From assembly GCA_037126765.1 (NCBI GenBank), contig JBBCBC010000001.1, positions 35,944,804 to 36,008,803 of the forward strand: a stretch of 64,000 bases of DNA, given 5' to 3'. Positions 10,861-21,780 of this stretch are shown here, piece after piece. Origin of the DNA: Stenogyne calaminthoides (Eukaryota; Streptophyta; Magnoliopsida; Lamiales; Lamiaceae). The notes beneath the pieces are model-generated. The model saw only the letters and a list, made by a program, of their open reading frames with translations, ran no database searches and was not told where the DNA came from. Made by a program: the position numbers and the translations under genes. The first letter of the stretch is position 1, and every line of letters starts with the position of its first letter.

Positions 10861-13240
10861 GTGAATCCTAGATAACATTGCAAGACCATTGAATTGAGGA
10901 GTGGTACGAGGTATGATGGGCCGAGCATGCCTTTGGAGGATGAAAAGAAAGATAAGAATGAGGAGATTGTTGTTGAGGATGCTTGTGTTGAGGTGGAAGG
11001 TGTTGAGGAGAAGAGGGTTCCTAAATAGAAGAAGGCTAAGGAGTTAAAGGAGAAAAACGAGAAGGTTGAGTGTGATGGATGGGGAATTCCTAAAACCCCC
11101 ATTCCACCGCCTTTTCCTCAACGTTTCATGAAGAAGAAGCTAGATGATAAGTTCGCAAAATTCTTAGAAATCTTCAAGAAAGTGACCTTGAACGTGCCTT
11201 TCTTGGAGGCAATCGGGGAGATGCCGTCTTATGCAAAATTTCTCATAGAGTTGGTCACTAAGAGAAGGAAGGCGGATGAGTGTGAAATGATAAGCCTAAC
11301 AAGTGAGTGTAGTGCCTTACTCCAAAGAAACTTCCCTAAAAAAGTCAAAGATCCGGGGAGCATAACCTTGTTGCGTGAGTTGAGTAACACGGAGAAGAGA
11401 AATGCTCTATGTGACGTTGGTGCGAGCATCAATATCATGTCCTTATTGATTTACAACCGTTTGAAAATGGGGGAGCTGTAGGTCCCGAACGGGTTTTGTG
11501 AGGGCAGAAGTCTAGAGGGGAGGGGTGAATAGACTTCTGAAATTTTTCGTGAAATTAGGTGTGAAAGCAAGTTGCCTGATCAGAGTGCGTGTGAATCAGT
11601 TTGGACTGATATCCAACTTACTGATCGCCTGATGGCAGATCAGTTCGGTGTCTACCAGTTTAACTGATGTGCGGAAGCAAGTTTCTAACCCGTGTGAAAA
11701 ACTAATTTTAAGATCAGATTCTGCAGTCTGTTTTCAATCAGATGACTAAAGTATAAAACTGATCAGATCAGTTGCTTGATGCACACTGATCCTAACTCAG
11801 AGTATGTAGCAGTTTAAACTCAGGTTGTGTGCAGTAGTGTAAAGCAGGTAAATCAGATAATGCACACAAGATTTTTATAGTGGTTTAGACAACAGTTCTA
11901 CGTCCACTCTTCCCTATCACAAGGGGCACCAACTTAACCAACTTGGACTTAGTTTAATGTGTTAGTCCAACACAGTACAACCAACAGATGTTTCAAGAGT
12001 TCTCACTCAACCGATCCCAGAAATCAGAAACTAGAAACCCTAGTCTGAAATCTTGCAAAACAAACTTAACCTAACTTTGTGTTTGGGTAAAGATTTGTTG
12101 TTTGTTCCAACTGGAATTCTATCCTAGTTTTGAGGTAGCCTTAAGCTAGAGGATAAGAATTCTATGCTAAGAACTAATGGGATGAACACTTAGTAAATAA
12201 TCTTGAATTTGTGTTCTTTGTGCGGAAATCTTGATATAGCTTGAACTTGATGATAATTTTTGTGTCTTCACTATGAAGATTAATCCCATATTTATAGACC
12301 ATGAAATCAAATAACCGTTGGAGAGAAATTTGAATTTCAGGCTATATTTGGTAGAATTACAGGGTTTATGTGACGTGCTTCAGGAACGGCATGGCCAAAA
12401 GCATGTATATTTGTCCTTTCTAGCCGTTTGACTATGCAGCGCCGAATCCTGCATTGTCAGCTCCTTACATACGTATCTCGTTCTCATTGGTTAACAAGTA
12501 CACTTGTTCAGTGTTTGTTCTACCAACTAAAGTTGACATTCTTCTTGTTCTGATTGACAACGTATGACCTGGTGCAACATCAGTTGACACCTGGTGTGAG
12601 CTGACCTGATCAGGATAAAATTGATCAGTCTCCCTGATAGAGTCTTCTGATGCAAGTTGTCTTAGCACAACTTAGCAGACTCGACTGATATAGGTCTTCT
12701 GGTCTTCTGGTCTTGATCTTCTGGTAGTCATCTGATCTTCTGGTTTTCTAAATTTTAGCTTCATGTCTTCACCTGATCATCTGACTAACTGGCTTGTCTG
12801 ATCTTTTGACTCGTCTGTTCTTCTGACATGTCTTGTCTTCTGATCTGACCTATATGTATTGAGTTCCCCCTCAATATGTGACCTATCTTTTACATCAGCT
12901 GTCTATACAACTCAGCTGGTTTCCTATCAAAACATCAGTCGACTAACAGGTTTGACTGGTCCCTATTACAATTGTTTTGGAAACTTCCATCAAAATTATA
13001 AATTTCCCAACAGGAGCTCAAACCAACGTCCATGATGTTACAATTGGTGGATCGTTCTATCACTTATCCAAAGGGAATTGTGGAGGACGTGCTTGTGAAG
13101 ATTGACAAGTTTGTATTTCCGGCGGACTTTGTGGTACTAGAAATGGAGGAGGATGATGATATACCATTGATTTTGGGATAACCATTTCTAGCTACCGCAA
13201 GGGCGGTGGTGGACATGTACACAGGCAAGGTGCCTTGAAG
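10861..13240 (+). pseudogene. Retropepsin-like protease region of element G, split by a solo LTR
   Basis: The region opens with KTIELRSGTRYDGP and a charged linker, then PFPQRFMKKKLDDKFAKFLE and MPSYAKFLIELVTKRRK, a block standard between gag and protease in plant Athila/Tat-type gypsy elements. The protease motif is ALCDVGASINIM at about 11404-11439, with the catalytic Asp followed by VGAS. The frame reaches KMGEL at 11476, where the solo LTR is inserted. It resumes after 13013 with TYPKGIVEDVLVKIDKF, FPADFVVLEMEEDDDIPLIL and ARAVVDMYTGKV. Removing the solo LTR restores a continuous match to the family pattern; frameshifts and stops remain elsewhere. Confidence 0.83.
11477..13012 (-). mobile_element. 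Solo copia LTR inserted in the protease of element G, TSD GGAGC
   Basis: On the minus strand it starts TGTTGGGAAATTTATAATTT and ends GGGACCTACA. GGAGC flanks it at 11472-11476 and 13013-13017. It is 1536 bases long with no internal region, so it arose by recombination between two LTRs. It is related to the element B LTR: the terminal 160 bases at 12850-13012 match 3050-3216, and both share TTGAGTTCCCCCTCAATATG. Confidence 0.93.
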
Positions 13241-13899
13241 CTCGATGATGAGGAGCTTATTTTTTACTCCTACAAAGCCATGAGGCATACATTCAAAGTG
13301 GAGGAGTGCAAATCCATCGATGTTGTTGAACATTGTGTCCAACAGAAAATTGAGAAATCTCTTTATCTTTACTTTCCTCATGCTTATATCAATCCTTCAT
13401 TTGATTGTTACATTAATCCCTTATTTGAAGAAGAAGAAGAAAGAGAGGATGATGAAGAAGAGGAAGAGGTCCCAAGCGATGAGAAGGATAAAGATGATAA
13501 TCTTATGAGTATCCATTGATGGATGTAAACAACAAGGAAAATCAAGAAGCGTCCAAAAAGATTTTGGAGAGTGAAATGAGCATTTTTGATCCCTTAGACT
13601 CTTCAATTTTCACTTTATTGGATATAGATGCTTCTATTGATTTTGTCTTGCCTCTTGATACTTACAATCAAAAGAAAGAAATTGAGAAAAGTTTGGGCAC
13701 TCTTGAGATAAGAGAGAAAGAAAGGCAAGAGATGATGGTGAGAGAAAATGGATACAATTTGGAGAATTCCATCATCCATAAGTTATGCAAGAGAGATGGA
13801 GGTTGTTGGTTGATCTTTCATGATACCCTCCTTAATTTTGAAGCCAAAAGATTGAAATACGAAGGCAAGGAGGATAGATACCCATGGCCTTACCGATGA
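13235..13899 (+). pseudogene. Post-protease ORFs of element G, unknown function
   Basis: Two overlapping frames (13235-13519 and 13516-13899) continue after the protease. The first reads LKLDDEELIFYSYKAMRHTF, the usual post-protease text of this gypsy group, and ends in a run of about 25 mostly acidic residues (13424-13500). The second reads through SIFDPLDSSIFTLLDIDASI and ends DRYPWPYR. In full-length relatives reverse transcriptase would follow the protease; here none of its motifs (no YxDD) appear, so pol was lost by deletion. I do not recognise a function for the second ORF. Confidence 0.6.
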
Positions 13900-15810
13900 G
13901 TTGAACGACTCAAGTTCCGTCCGGCATATGACGTTAAACCTAGTGCTTAATGGGAGGCAACCCATTTTTACGTGCTTTTATGTATTTTGTGTTGTTCGTT
14001 TGATCTTGTTTTTATAGTGTCATTTCTGTAGGTTGTCAGGGTCGTGTGATGAGGCTTGGTGAAGATATCGAGCTTAAAGAAAAGATACGTGCTTGAAGGA
14101 AACTTTAGGTAAAACACTATTTCCCAAACTTAGATTTGCTAAGCAAAGTCTAAGTTTGGGGGGTGTTTCTTTTTTTTTATGCATTTTACATTTGCACCGG
14201 CACACTCCCGTTTTTGTGGTTCTTGGTGTTTGTTCACCTTTTGTCAACTTTTTGGGCTTAATTGGTGAAAATACTTGTACATGAATTTTGTCATGATTGG
14301 CTCTCGTTGTGTTGGTATACTTGCTACTAGTTGAGGTTTTATGTTGAGGAGGTTCATGGTGCTTGGTGCTTATTCTTTGTTTCACTATTTTTCCAACCTT
14401 TTAATTGCATAGCAGTGAAGAAGTTTGGGGGGGTGTTCGTTTTCACAAATTCAATTGCACAAATGCACTTATACTTTATATTGTTGCTTGTGTCAATAGG
14501 TGCTTGAAAGTTGAGCAAATTATCCAATTCAATCATTTGGGTTGTTATTTGGATTGATGGTTTAAAGTGTTGTATTGTTTAATTTCCCATTTGATGTGGT
14601 TTGGTGTATTTGTATTGAGAATTGATGTGTTTGATGATTGTATGGAGATTGATTGCTAGTGATTGAATGTGGTACTTGTTTGAGTTTTTGATGGATTATG
14701 ATTCTTTCCTTGAAATGTTGTTATATTATCTTGAGAAGGATTCATTCATGTGATTGTTGAATTTGGTTGAGTGGAATTTGGAAAAGAGTACTCATTCATT
14801 GTTACCAAGCTTGTGAGCTTTTGAGCCTATGTGAATTGATCGTTTGAAATTATTGTATTTTTGTTCTTTGAGTGTGTCGTTTACACTTGTGAGTGCTAGA
14901 ACTTGCCTTTGATCTTGTTTGAAACTTGACTTAGGAGGAATCATCTAAGAGGATAAGAGGCAATTTGTTGTTCTATGAAGTCACTTAGCCATATATGATC
15001 CCTACCCAATGAAAAACAATTCCTTAGTTAGCCCGTTTAAGCCATGTAATCCATTTTCTTGGCAAGCTACATCATGTAACCGAAGTACCCATCGTTTTGT
15101 AAGCTCATTTGATCCTTGGTCAACTTGGGGAGATTAAGTGAAGGTATCTAGGGAGGAATGAATGTGAAGCAAAGTGACGGAAGGAGTACTACACTCTAGA
15201 ATGGGAGGAATGATTGAAAAGAAAAGTGGGTAAAAAGAAAAGTTGCCTAGTTATGAAAGATAAGAATACAAAAAAAAATGAAAATGAAAAACTCAAGAAA
15301 AAGAGAGTTCTTTCCAAGGGTTTAATATAAAAAAAAAGGGAACAAAGTTTCCCAAAACCCTTGGAAAATAAAAGTGTGAGGTAGTAAACATGGTGAGGAT
15401 AGGTGTTGGGTGTGATGATACCTAAGAGCCCGACATTATAACCTTGCAAAGACCTCTTTGATTAGATGATGATACCTAAGTAGATGGTAGAGAATTGAGA
15501 TCAAGGGCAAGCTTATGGTCGTTCATTTGTGTGGATTGACAATTGAGAGATGCATGACCCTATACACTTAAGGGATGAGAGAAACACTACCCGTGAGAAT
15601 GATGAATGAGTGCAATTGACCGAGTTACACTTTGATCATGTTTGGCTTGAAGTAGTGAAGAGCTCGATTGGCAATGTAATTCTTTGAGAAGGAAGTTGAA
15701 TTGTCATGTCTTGAACTTTGACTTGGACCACTGTTTTATCTCAAGTAATCGTCCATTTATTTTTCTCTTTCTTTGCTTGGGGACAAGCAAATCTTTAAGT
15801 TTGGGGGGTT
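13900..15810 (+). other. Long non-coding 3' region of element G with repeated purine tracts
   Basis: No credible gene is visible. Three G-rich tracts resembling a plus-strand primer occur: AAGTTTGGGGGGT at about 14152, AGTTTGGGGGGGTG at about 14422, and AAGTTTGGGGGGTT at 15798-15810. Only the last abuts the LTR and is the likely true polypurine tract. GGGAGGCAACCC near 13950 is a motif I associate with the end of pol in related plant elements. AT-rich filler includes an A-rich stretch (15230-15370). Confidence 0.65.
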
Positions 15811-17595
15811 TGATTGGTGGTGATTTTGCTTGAGATTTATGTGCTTTTCTTGCTCACTCTTGACCAAATTTCATGTTTTTATTGCTCAATTTGGACTAGT
15901 TGCACTTGAAATAAGAAAGGTTTTTGTTTTGCTATCTTTGTAGGAAAATTGTGGATTTTGGAAGTAAAACACGAGCTCAATATTATTTAGAGTCAGGTCA
16001 AATATAGAAACATGTGCAAGAGCTTGAAGTGAGATTTGCAACGCAAAAAGAACCAAGTCAATTGGAGTTCGGGAGCTCAAGTTATGGGCGAAACCAAAAT
16101 GTCGCGCTGTTGGTGATACTCGACTCGAGCCAGACTACTCGAGTCGAGCTGGCAGATCGAGTCGAGCCAATCTGCTCGGTATTTGGAGCATTTTGAGTAC
16201 AGAGAGTTGGGGTAAAAATTGGAGCTACTAGACTCGAGCAGCCTAGCTCGAGTCGAGCTGCCAAAAATACAATAGCGCTGGCACGATTTATGGTCAGCTC
16301 GACCAACTGGAGGTCGAGCAACCTAGCTCGAGTCGAGCTGGCCCAAAAATGAAGATGCTGCCAAAAAGACCTAGGGACACGTGCCAGAGGATTCCAAAGC
16401 ATATATAAAGGCCCAACTTCGATTTTTCCACATTGAGCAGCTAAGGGGAAAAATAGGGTAGAGAACAAGTGATACTTTTGAGAGCTGCAACTAATACTTT
16501 TTCATGTTTTTGCATTTTGCTTCCATAGATAGCTTAGATAATCATAGAATTGGATAGATATAGTGTTAATTTCAGTTTTGAGCAAGAAACCAAGGAGTAT
16601 TGATGGATTTTGTATGGATTGGTGCTTGAACTTCAATAGTAAGGTGTTTCTTTATTTCTATTGGTTGTTTGTTTTTTATTTTGATATGGGTTTCTTGTTT
16701 CCTTGTATTTTAGCCATGGGTTTTGCTTGTAGCACCATGGGTTAAGGTTCCTTTGTGTTTGGATGTTGTGAATTGTGTTGATGATTGATTAATTGCTTGT
16801 TAATAGTGGATTGTCTCTATTGATGGTTGTCTTTTGATTTTGGGTTGTTTAGTGTTCAATTTAGGTGGGGTGGTCTATTAGCTTGTTCGGTTGTCTAGTT
16901 TATCACAACGAGAGTTGGGTAAATGTGGGTATACGGATAGGTATTGGTTTGATTGCCGGATTTGATTCAATTCACATCCTATTGCAACGAGAGTTGGGTA
17001 GGATCGTTAGAATCCCCTTAGTTCACATTGATTCACTAGCTAGTAACTAGTGTTGAAAATAAAGAAATTTACGAGAGTGAACTCTATGCTACAAGTGGGA
17101 ACACAAGGGTAGGGAGTAGTTTAGTTAGTTAGAGGGTCCTTCCTTTGCAATTACTCGGGGTTAGAAATAGTGAATTCACATCCCGATCTTAGGTGTTACA
17201 CGTAACCGGAACCTAGGCTTACCAAGTACGGGGATGGTTGATGTTTTGTGATCATTCTTAGGGAGTAACCGAACGTAGAGACAACCACCTAGGCAATCGT
17301 TAGTCGAACATCACCCGAGGATCAACACCCGAACACCTCTCACACTCAAAACACAAAACATTTTCATTTAATTGTTTTACTTGCTTGCTCGATCTTTTAT
17401 ATTGTGTTAGTTATCTTGCTTAGTTGATAAATTGTCTTTTTCTTAAAAATTTAAAAACATGTTCAACACTTTAATCACGCCCCGACACATAGCAATTGGG
17501 ATATACTCCACCAACTAGTCCCGTGGATTGATATAAAATCGGGCACTCAACGACCCTTTTATACTTGAGAGGTTAGTGTGGTAAAACACGTGTCA
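15811..17595 (+). repeat. 3' LTR of gypsy element G
   Basis: It is the partner of 7340-9125, with scattered substitutions and one- or two-base indels. It holds the same CTCGAG-rich block (about 16118-16340) and a TATA box at 16402. It is followed by the imperfect duplication GTATT and then the rest of the C LTR. Confidence 0.92.
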
Positions 17596-17600
17596 GTATT

Positions 17601-19037
17601 ACACTTGTTTGAATATTATGTTTGATTGTTTGTATTTATTCTTATCTGTGTTCCCGTGAGTCATTGTTGTCATTGAGGTTGTGAGAACTCAGATGACTTA
17701 AGCATGATTCTCAAATGGCCCCGATCAAGGATCATCAAGAATGGGATATTGATGATGCAATTGAGATTGGTGTGCGATCTGCATCATACACTTAGAGAGT
17801 GTAGTAAGAAATCACTTACTACGAGATACTAGGTATCTCATGATGGATGCACAGATACTTTAGAGGGTATTGGTATACCCATCTGAGAAACCGTTTGATG
17901 TAGTTCCATTATATGTGTCTACGGGTGTCTCGGTTAGTGGGAGCGATGCGATACTCCTTTGACTTGAGGTCAATACGCACGATATGTGTGGAGTGATGAA
18001 CTTTGACCATGACTGGCGCTTGCACCCTTCCATGGGTAGATATGGCTTGGATTGGGTTAATCACGAAGTGCATGTGCTTAGTAGTTGAGCCAAGAATAGG
18101 ATTCATTCCTCAAAGTGGATTTAGAGATAATACTCATCTTCTCATCATAAATGGATTTAAGTCATCGGCCGATGCACATCAACTTAGACTTTGTGGCTAA
18201 GTGTGACAAACATAATCAATTAGTGATTAGAGATAATATGATTAAGTTATTTGAATTGACACTTTATCATGTTCAAGACTAATCGAATATTCGTGAATGA
18301 AAGGAAGAAATCGCAATAGCCCATGTTTCAGTTACAGGTAGTTGCACGTTTCTCGCACCGTACCTCATATATTGAGAATGTCTGATTTTATGTCTAGGGT
18401 TCAATTAAGACTGCTAATTTGACTAATCGCTCGATATATGAGGGCATATGGGTCACACAACAAGTAATTCCCTTTTACGGATTATAGTTGGTTGATTAAA
18501 TATTAAATTGGATTTAATATTTTATTTATGGTGAATTAATTAATAATATATTAATTTGGAATTAATTATTATTACTGTTTAATTAAATTAGATTTAATTA
18601 AATAGGAATTCCAAATAATATATGGAATATTATTATAGGAAAATATATTTAGGAAAATCATATCTAGGAGATATGATTTGCAAGATTAGGATATAATATT
18701 CCTAATAAATATTGATTAATCTTTAAGCTGAGTTTTCCCTGTATATATGAGATCCTAGGGATTCATTAAACACACAAGAAAACCTAATTTCTCCATAAAA
18801 TCTAGTGTTAGAATTTTCCAGGCAAATTTGTGTCGGGATTCAACGGTGGCGAATCTGTGCAAGTCTGTGAACGGGGATTACGTGGATACTATAGTTGAGA
18901 AATCTGCCTACGAATTACTGTAAGGATTCTCTTTATGTTTAACGTAATCGAATTATGCAATTAATTGTTCGTTGTTGGTGAACTGTTTACTTCCGCTGCG
19001 CATTTATTACATGTTTACGTGCCTCTAAATTCCAACA
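17601..19037 (+). repeat. 5' LTR of element C, remaining 1437 bases
   Basis: It resumes with ACACTTGTTTGAATATTATG, matching the 3' LTR after base 25243, and ends CTAAATTCCAACA. A TATATA tract at 18742-18747 is the probable promoter box. The same sequence is found in the reverse orientation in C' (56648-58257). Confidence 0.92.
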
Positions 19038-19038
19038 G

Positions 19039-19050
19039 TGGTATCAGAGC
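19039..19050 (+). other. Primer-binding site of element C
   Basis: TGGTATCAGAGC lies one base after the LTR end CCAACA. It matches the 3' end of plant initiator tRNA-Met and is undamaged. Confidence 0.93.
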
Positions 19051-20931
19051 TTCAAGCTCTTGATTAATTGCTTAATTAATTGTTTTGTAAAAGAATTTTT
19101 TTTTATTAAACTGGATGCGATCGGCGTCACCCAGAACCGCACCGATTAATGAATATTGTGGGTACATATTTTGTTTTGTCTTTATGGCAAACACACACAC
19201 CCACACCCCCTTTGACTCACTCGTCTCTCTCACCTGAAATTATGGTTTTCTGTAAATCCCTTTTTTTCTCGCCTCGCCTTCGTCTTGCGCTGATTCCGCA
19301 TTCACAGCGAGCATCTGCGGCGTCGCTCGAGTCGGCAGCATAACACCATAACTCGCAATGCCCACGCGATGCTGCATCGAAGCGGAATCCAAATGGGTTG
19401 GACCCGCGTTGGCGTGACCTGTATCGCGGCAATTCCGAGCGGCGTTTGTCGTGACTCTTCATCCTAGACGGCGGCATCCTTATTTTGATTTTGATTCACA
19501 GGACAAACCCGAAGGATCGATGGAGCTCACAGTGGAACGCCAGCGCGTTGCCTCCTTGTCGCGGCAGCTGATTTTTTTGCGGAGATGCGTGTCGTTTCCT
19601 TTCACCGGGACGTGTGATGCACCGTCGTATTGCTCTCGATGCACGATTTGGCTTGGCTGCAGTGGCGAGTTGCCCACGCGCGCCTAGCGACGGTGATGAT
19701 TCCCTTGCATGCGCCGCCCATGCGTCTGAAACATCTTTTGGCTGAGTTATTTTGGTGTTTCTGTTCTTGCGCCTGATTGTTTGATCAGTTGGACTCTTCG
19801 AACTCGTTGGGAAATCTGGATGAAAATTATTGACTGTTTTATGATTAAATTAGATTAAATCTGAAAACCGTTGGTAAATTATTGGTTTCGGTTGTCCCGA
19901 TTTGAAAAGGGTTGTTCGGGCAATGATGAGGAAGGGGTTGTTTTGCAGATTGGATTTCGAACAAGCCCCTCCGTGCAATTTTTAGAATTTGCACATGAGC
20001 CCTCGTCAAATTAATAATTAAAATCTATTTTAAAATTTAAAAAGATTTTTAAAATAGTAAATAAAAATTAGACTTTTATTTGTGATTAATTGGATTAATC
20101 ACTATAGTTTAATAACCTTAAAATCAAGCTTAAAATTAGATTTTAAGATTCGGAAATTTTAAGAGATTATTAAGTCCCACTTGGTTAACTTGTTTTATTT
20201 AATTAAATTTGTTAACGCACTTATAGCCCGCATTATAACTGTTTGGGTAGGCGGCGCTCAATATTTGTCGGGCCGTATTAATTGTTTGGGTAGACGGCGC
20301 TCATATAAGTGTTAGTCCATATCTAATCATGTTTGGGTAGGCGGCGCCCAATAATTGCTCAAATGTGACGTAGATAACATGTTGGATCTCGATTAAGCAA
20401 TTAATACCCCGCCTTTAAAATGTTCCTCACTAAAATATGGTTTTCTCATTAATTTGATAAGATGTCTTCCATTAAAATTAAAAGTAAACCGGAGATTTTG
20501 TTCCAATGAGTATTTAAGACCCTCATCTTTTGTTCGGATCTACATCTAACGGGACTTTTATAGGGACATGAAATGTCGCCGTTTGATGGTTGTAAGCCAA
20601 CTTAATTTTATTTCGCCAGCCCTCGCGGGGAACATAAGTTAAGGGACATCAATCGAACTAGGTTCGATAAACTAGGAATTGCATTTTGGCAACAGGTTTG
20701 GAGACCTATCAGTTATGTTATTATAATGATCAGCCCTCGCTGGGATTATGATAGTAGTAATGTGGATCCTAGTCCATTACAATTTATATTTGATATAAAT
20801 TCGTTAAGTATTTGAAAATAATGAAGACAAAATAAATCTAAAAGGCCATGTTTATTTTGATTGCTGGATATTGATCATAGGAATTATGTGTTTTAATTCT
20901 CATTTTATTTTATTTCTCTAGGCTTGTTGAA
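19051..20931 (+). other. Leader of element C with a GC-rich island and spaced repeats
   Basis: About 1.9 kb without a supported gene. Bases 19290-19720 are markedly GC-rich against AT-rich surroundings; the ORFs there have no recognisable protein. Near 20235-20355 a motif close to GTTTGGGTAGGCGGCGCTCA occurs three times. CAGCCCTCGCNGGGA occurs at about 20617 and 20731. Such long leaders are typical of plant copia elements and may fold for RNA packaging; that is inference. Confidence 0.6.
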
Positions 20932-21780
20932 ATGAATAACTTATCGTTGAGAAGCGTTTTGGAAACGAACAAATTGGTTGGGCCAAATTTTCTCGACTGG
21001 CACCGAAACATGCGTTTGGTGCTTAGGCAAGAAAAGATTGAGTACATGTTGGACACGCCAATCCCTGCTACCCTTGAGGCTGGTACCGAAGAGGCTGAAG
21101 TATTTTACGTTGCAGCTCAAAAGAAGCATCAAGAGGATGTTTCCTAGGCTCAGTGTGTTATGTTGCTCGGCATGACTCCCGGGTTGCAAAGGCAGCACAA
21201 GAAGATGCTCCCCTTCGAGATGCTCAAGCATCTGAAGGATCTCTTTGATTCTGAATCTCGTTCTGAGATTTATGAAGTGGTGAGAGATCTGTTCAAATAT
21301 CGGCTGGCTGGAGGAGGGAAGGTCTCCCCTCATGTTTTGAAGATGATTGGGCTAATCGAGAAACTTGGTGTTTGGGCATTGAGCTCAAGATCAACGTTGT
21401 TATTTATGACATACTTCAGTCTCTTCCCAATTCATATTCGAGTTTTGTAGTAAACTTTAATATGAATAAGACAGAATCGACAATGCCCGAACTTCATAAC
21501 ATGCTCAAGACTTTTGAGTCTTCCACGGCTAAGGAAAATTCTGTGCTCATGGTGAGTGCCTCTACTTCTTCTGCTCCGAAAGGAAAGAAGAAGCGAAGGG
21601 GCAAGGCAAAGAAGGGCTCCAAGCCTAACTTCCTCAAACCCAAGGGTGGAATTCAAAAGTAGGAGAGGGTGGACAAGGATGTATGCCTCCACTGCAACCA
21701 GAAGGGGCATTGGAAGAAGGACTGCAAGGTTCTAGCAGTTGAAAAGAAGACGCAAGGTGTCTCAGCCACTAGAACAGGTA
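20932..21780 (+). pseudogene. Gag of copia element C
   Basis: The gag starts MNNLSLRSVLETNKLVGPNF with LDWHRNMRLVL at residues 22-32, the usual opening of this plant copia group. A TAG at 21145 and a frameshift near 21372 break it. The remaining text runs through SLPNSYSSFVVNFNMNK, a basic KGKKKRRGKAKKGSK stretch, and a zinc knuckle CLHCNQKGHWKKDC (21687-21728, CX2CX4HX4C). After the knuckle the frame enters the protease without a clear break, so gag and pol were one polyprotein. The element D gag has the same plan. Confidence 0.85.

Larger units (their letters stand above)
7340..17595 (+). mobile_element. Gypsy-type non-autonomous element G (gag and protease only)
   Basis: G is 10.3 kb with two LTRs of 1786 and 1785 bases (7340-9125 and 15811-17595). 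Both start TGATTRGTGGTGATTTT and end ACACGTGTCA. The flanks are GCATT (7335-7339) and GTATT (17596-17600), a target duplication with one mismatch, inside the 5' LTR of C. A primer site follows the left LTR and a purine tract precedes the right one. Between them lie gag and an aspartic protease, then almost 2 kb without coding signal. No reverse transcriptase, RNase H or integrase motif was found, so movement would need enzymes from a related element. A solo LTR (11477-13012) adds 1.5 kb of its length. Confidence 0.9.

Noticed and set aside
17909..18106. A 65-codon ORF (MNPILGSTT...) that recurs at 34504 and 57644
   Set aside because: All copies lie at the same place in C-family LTRs; the similarity is LTR homology, not a conserved gene.
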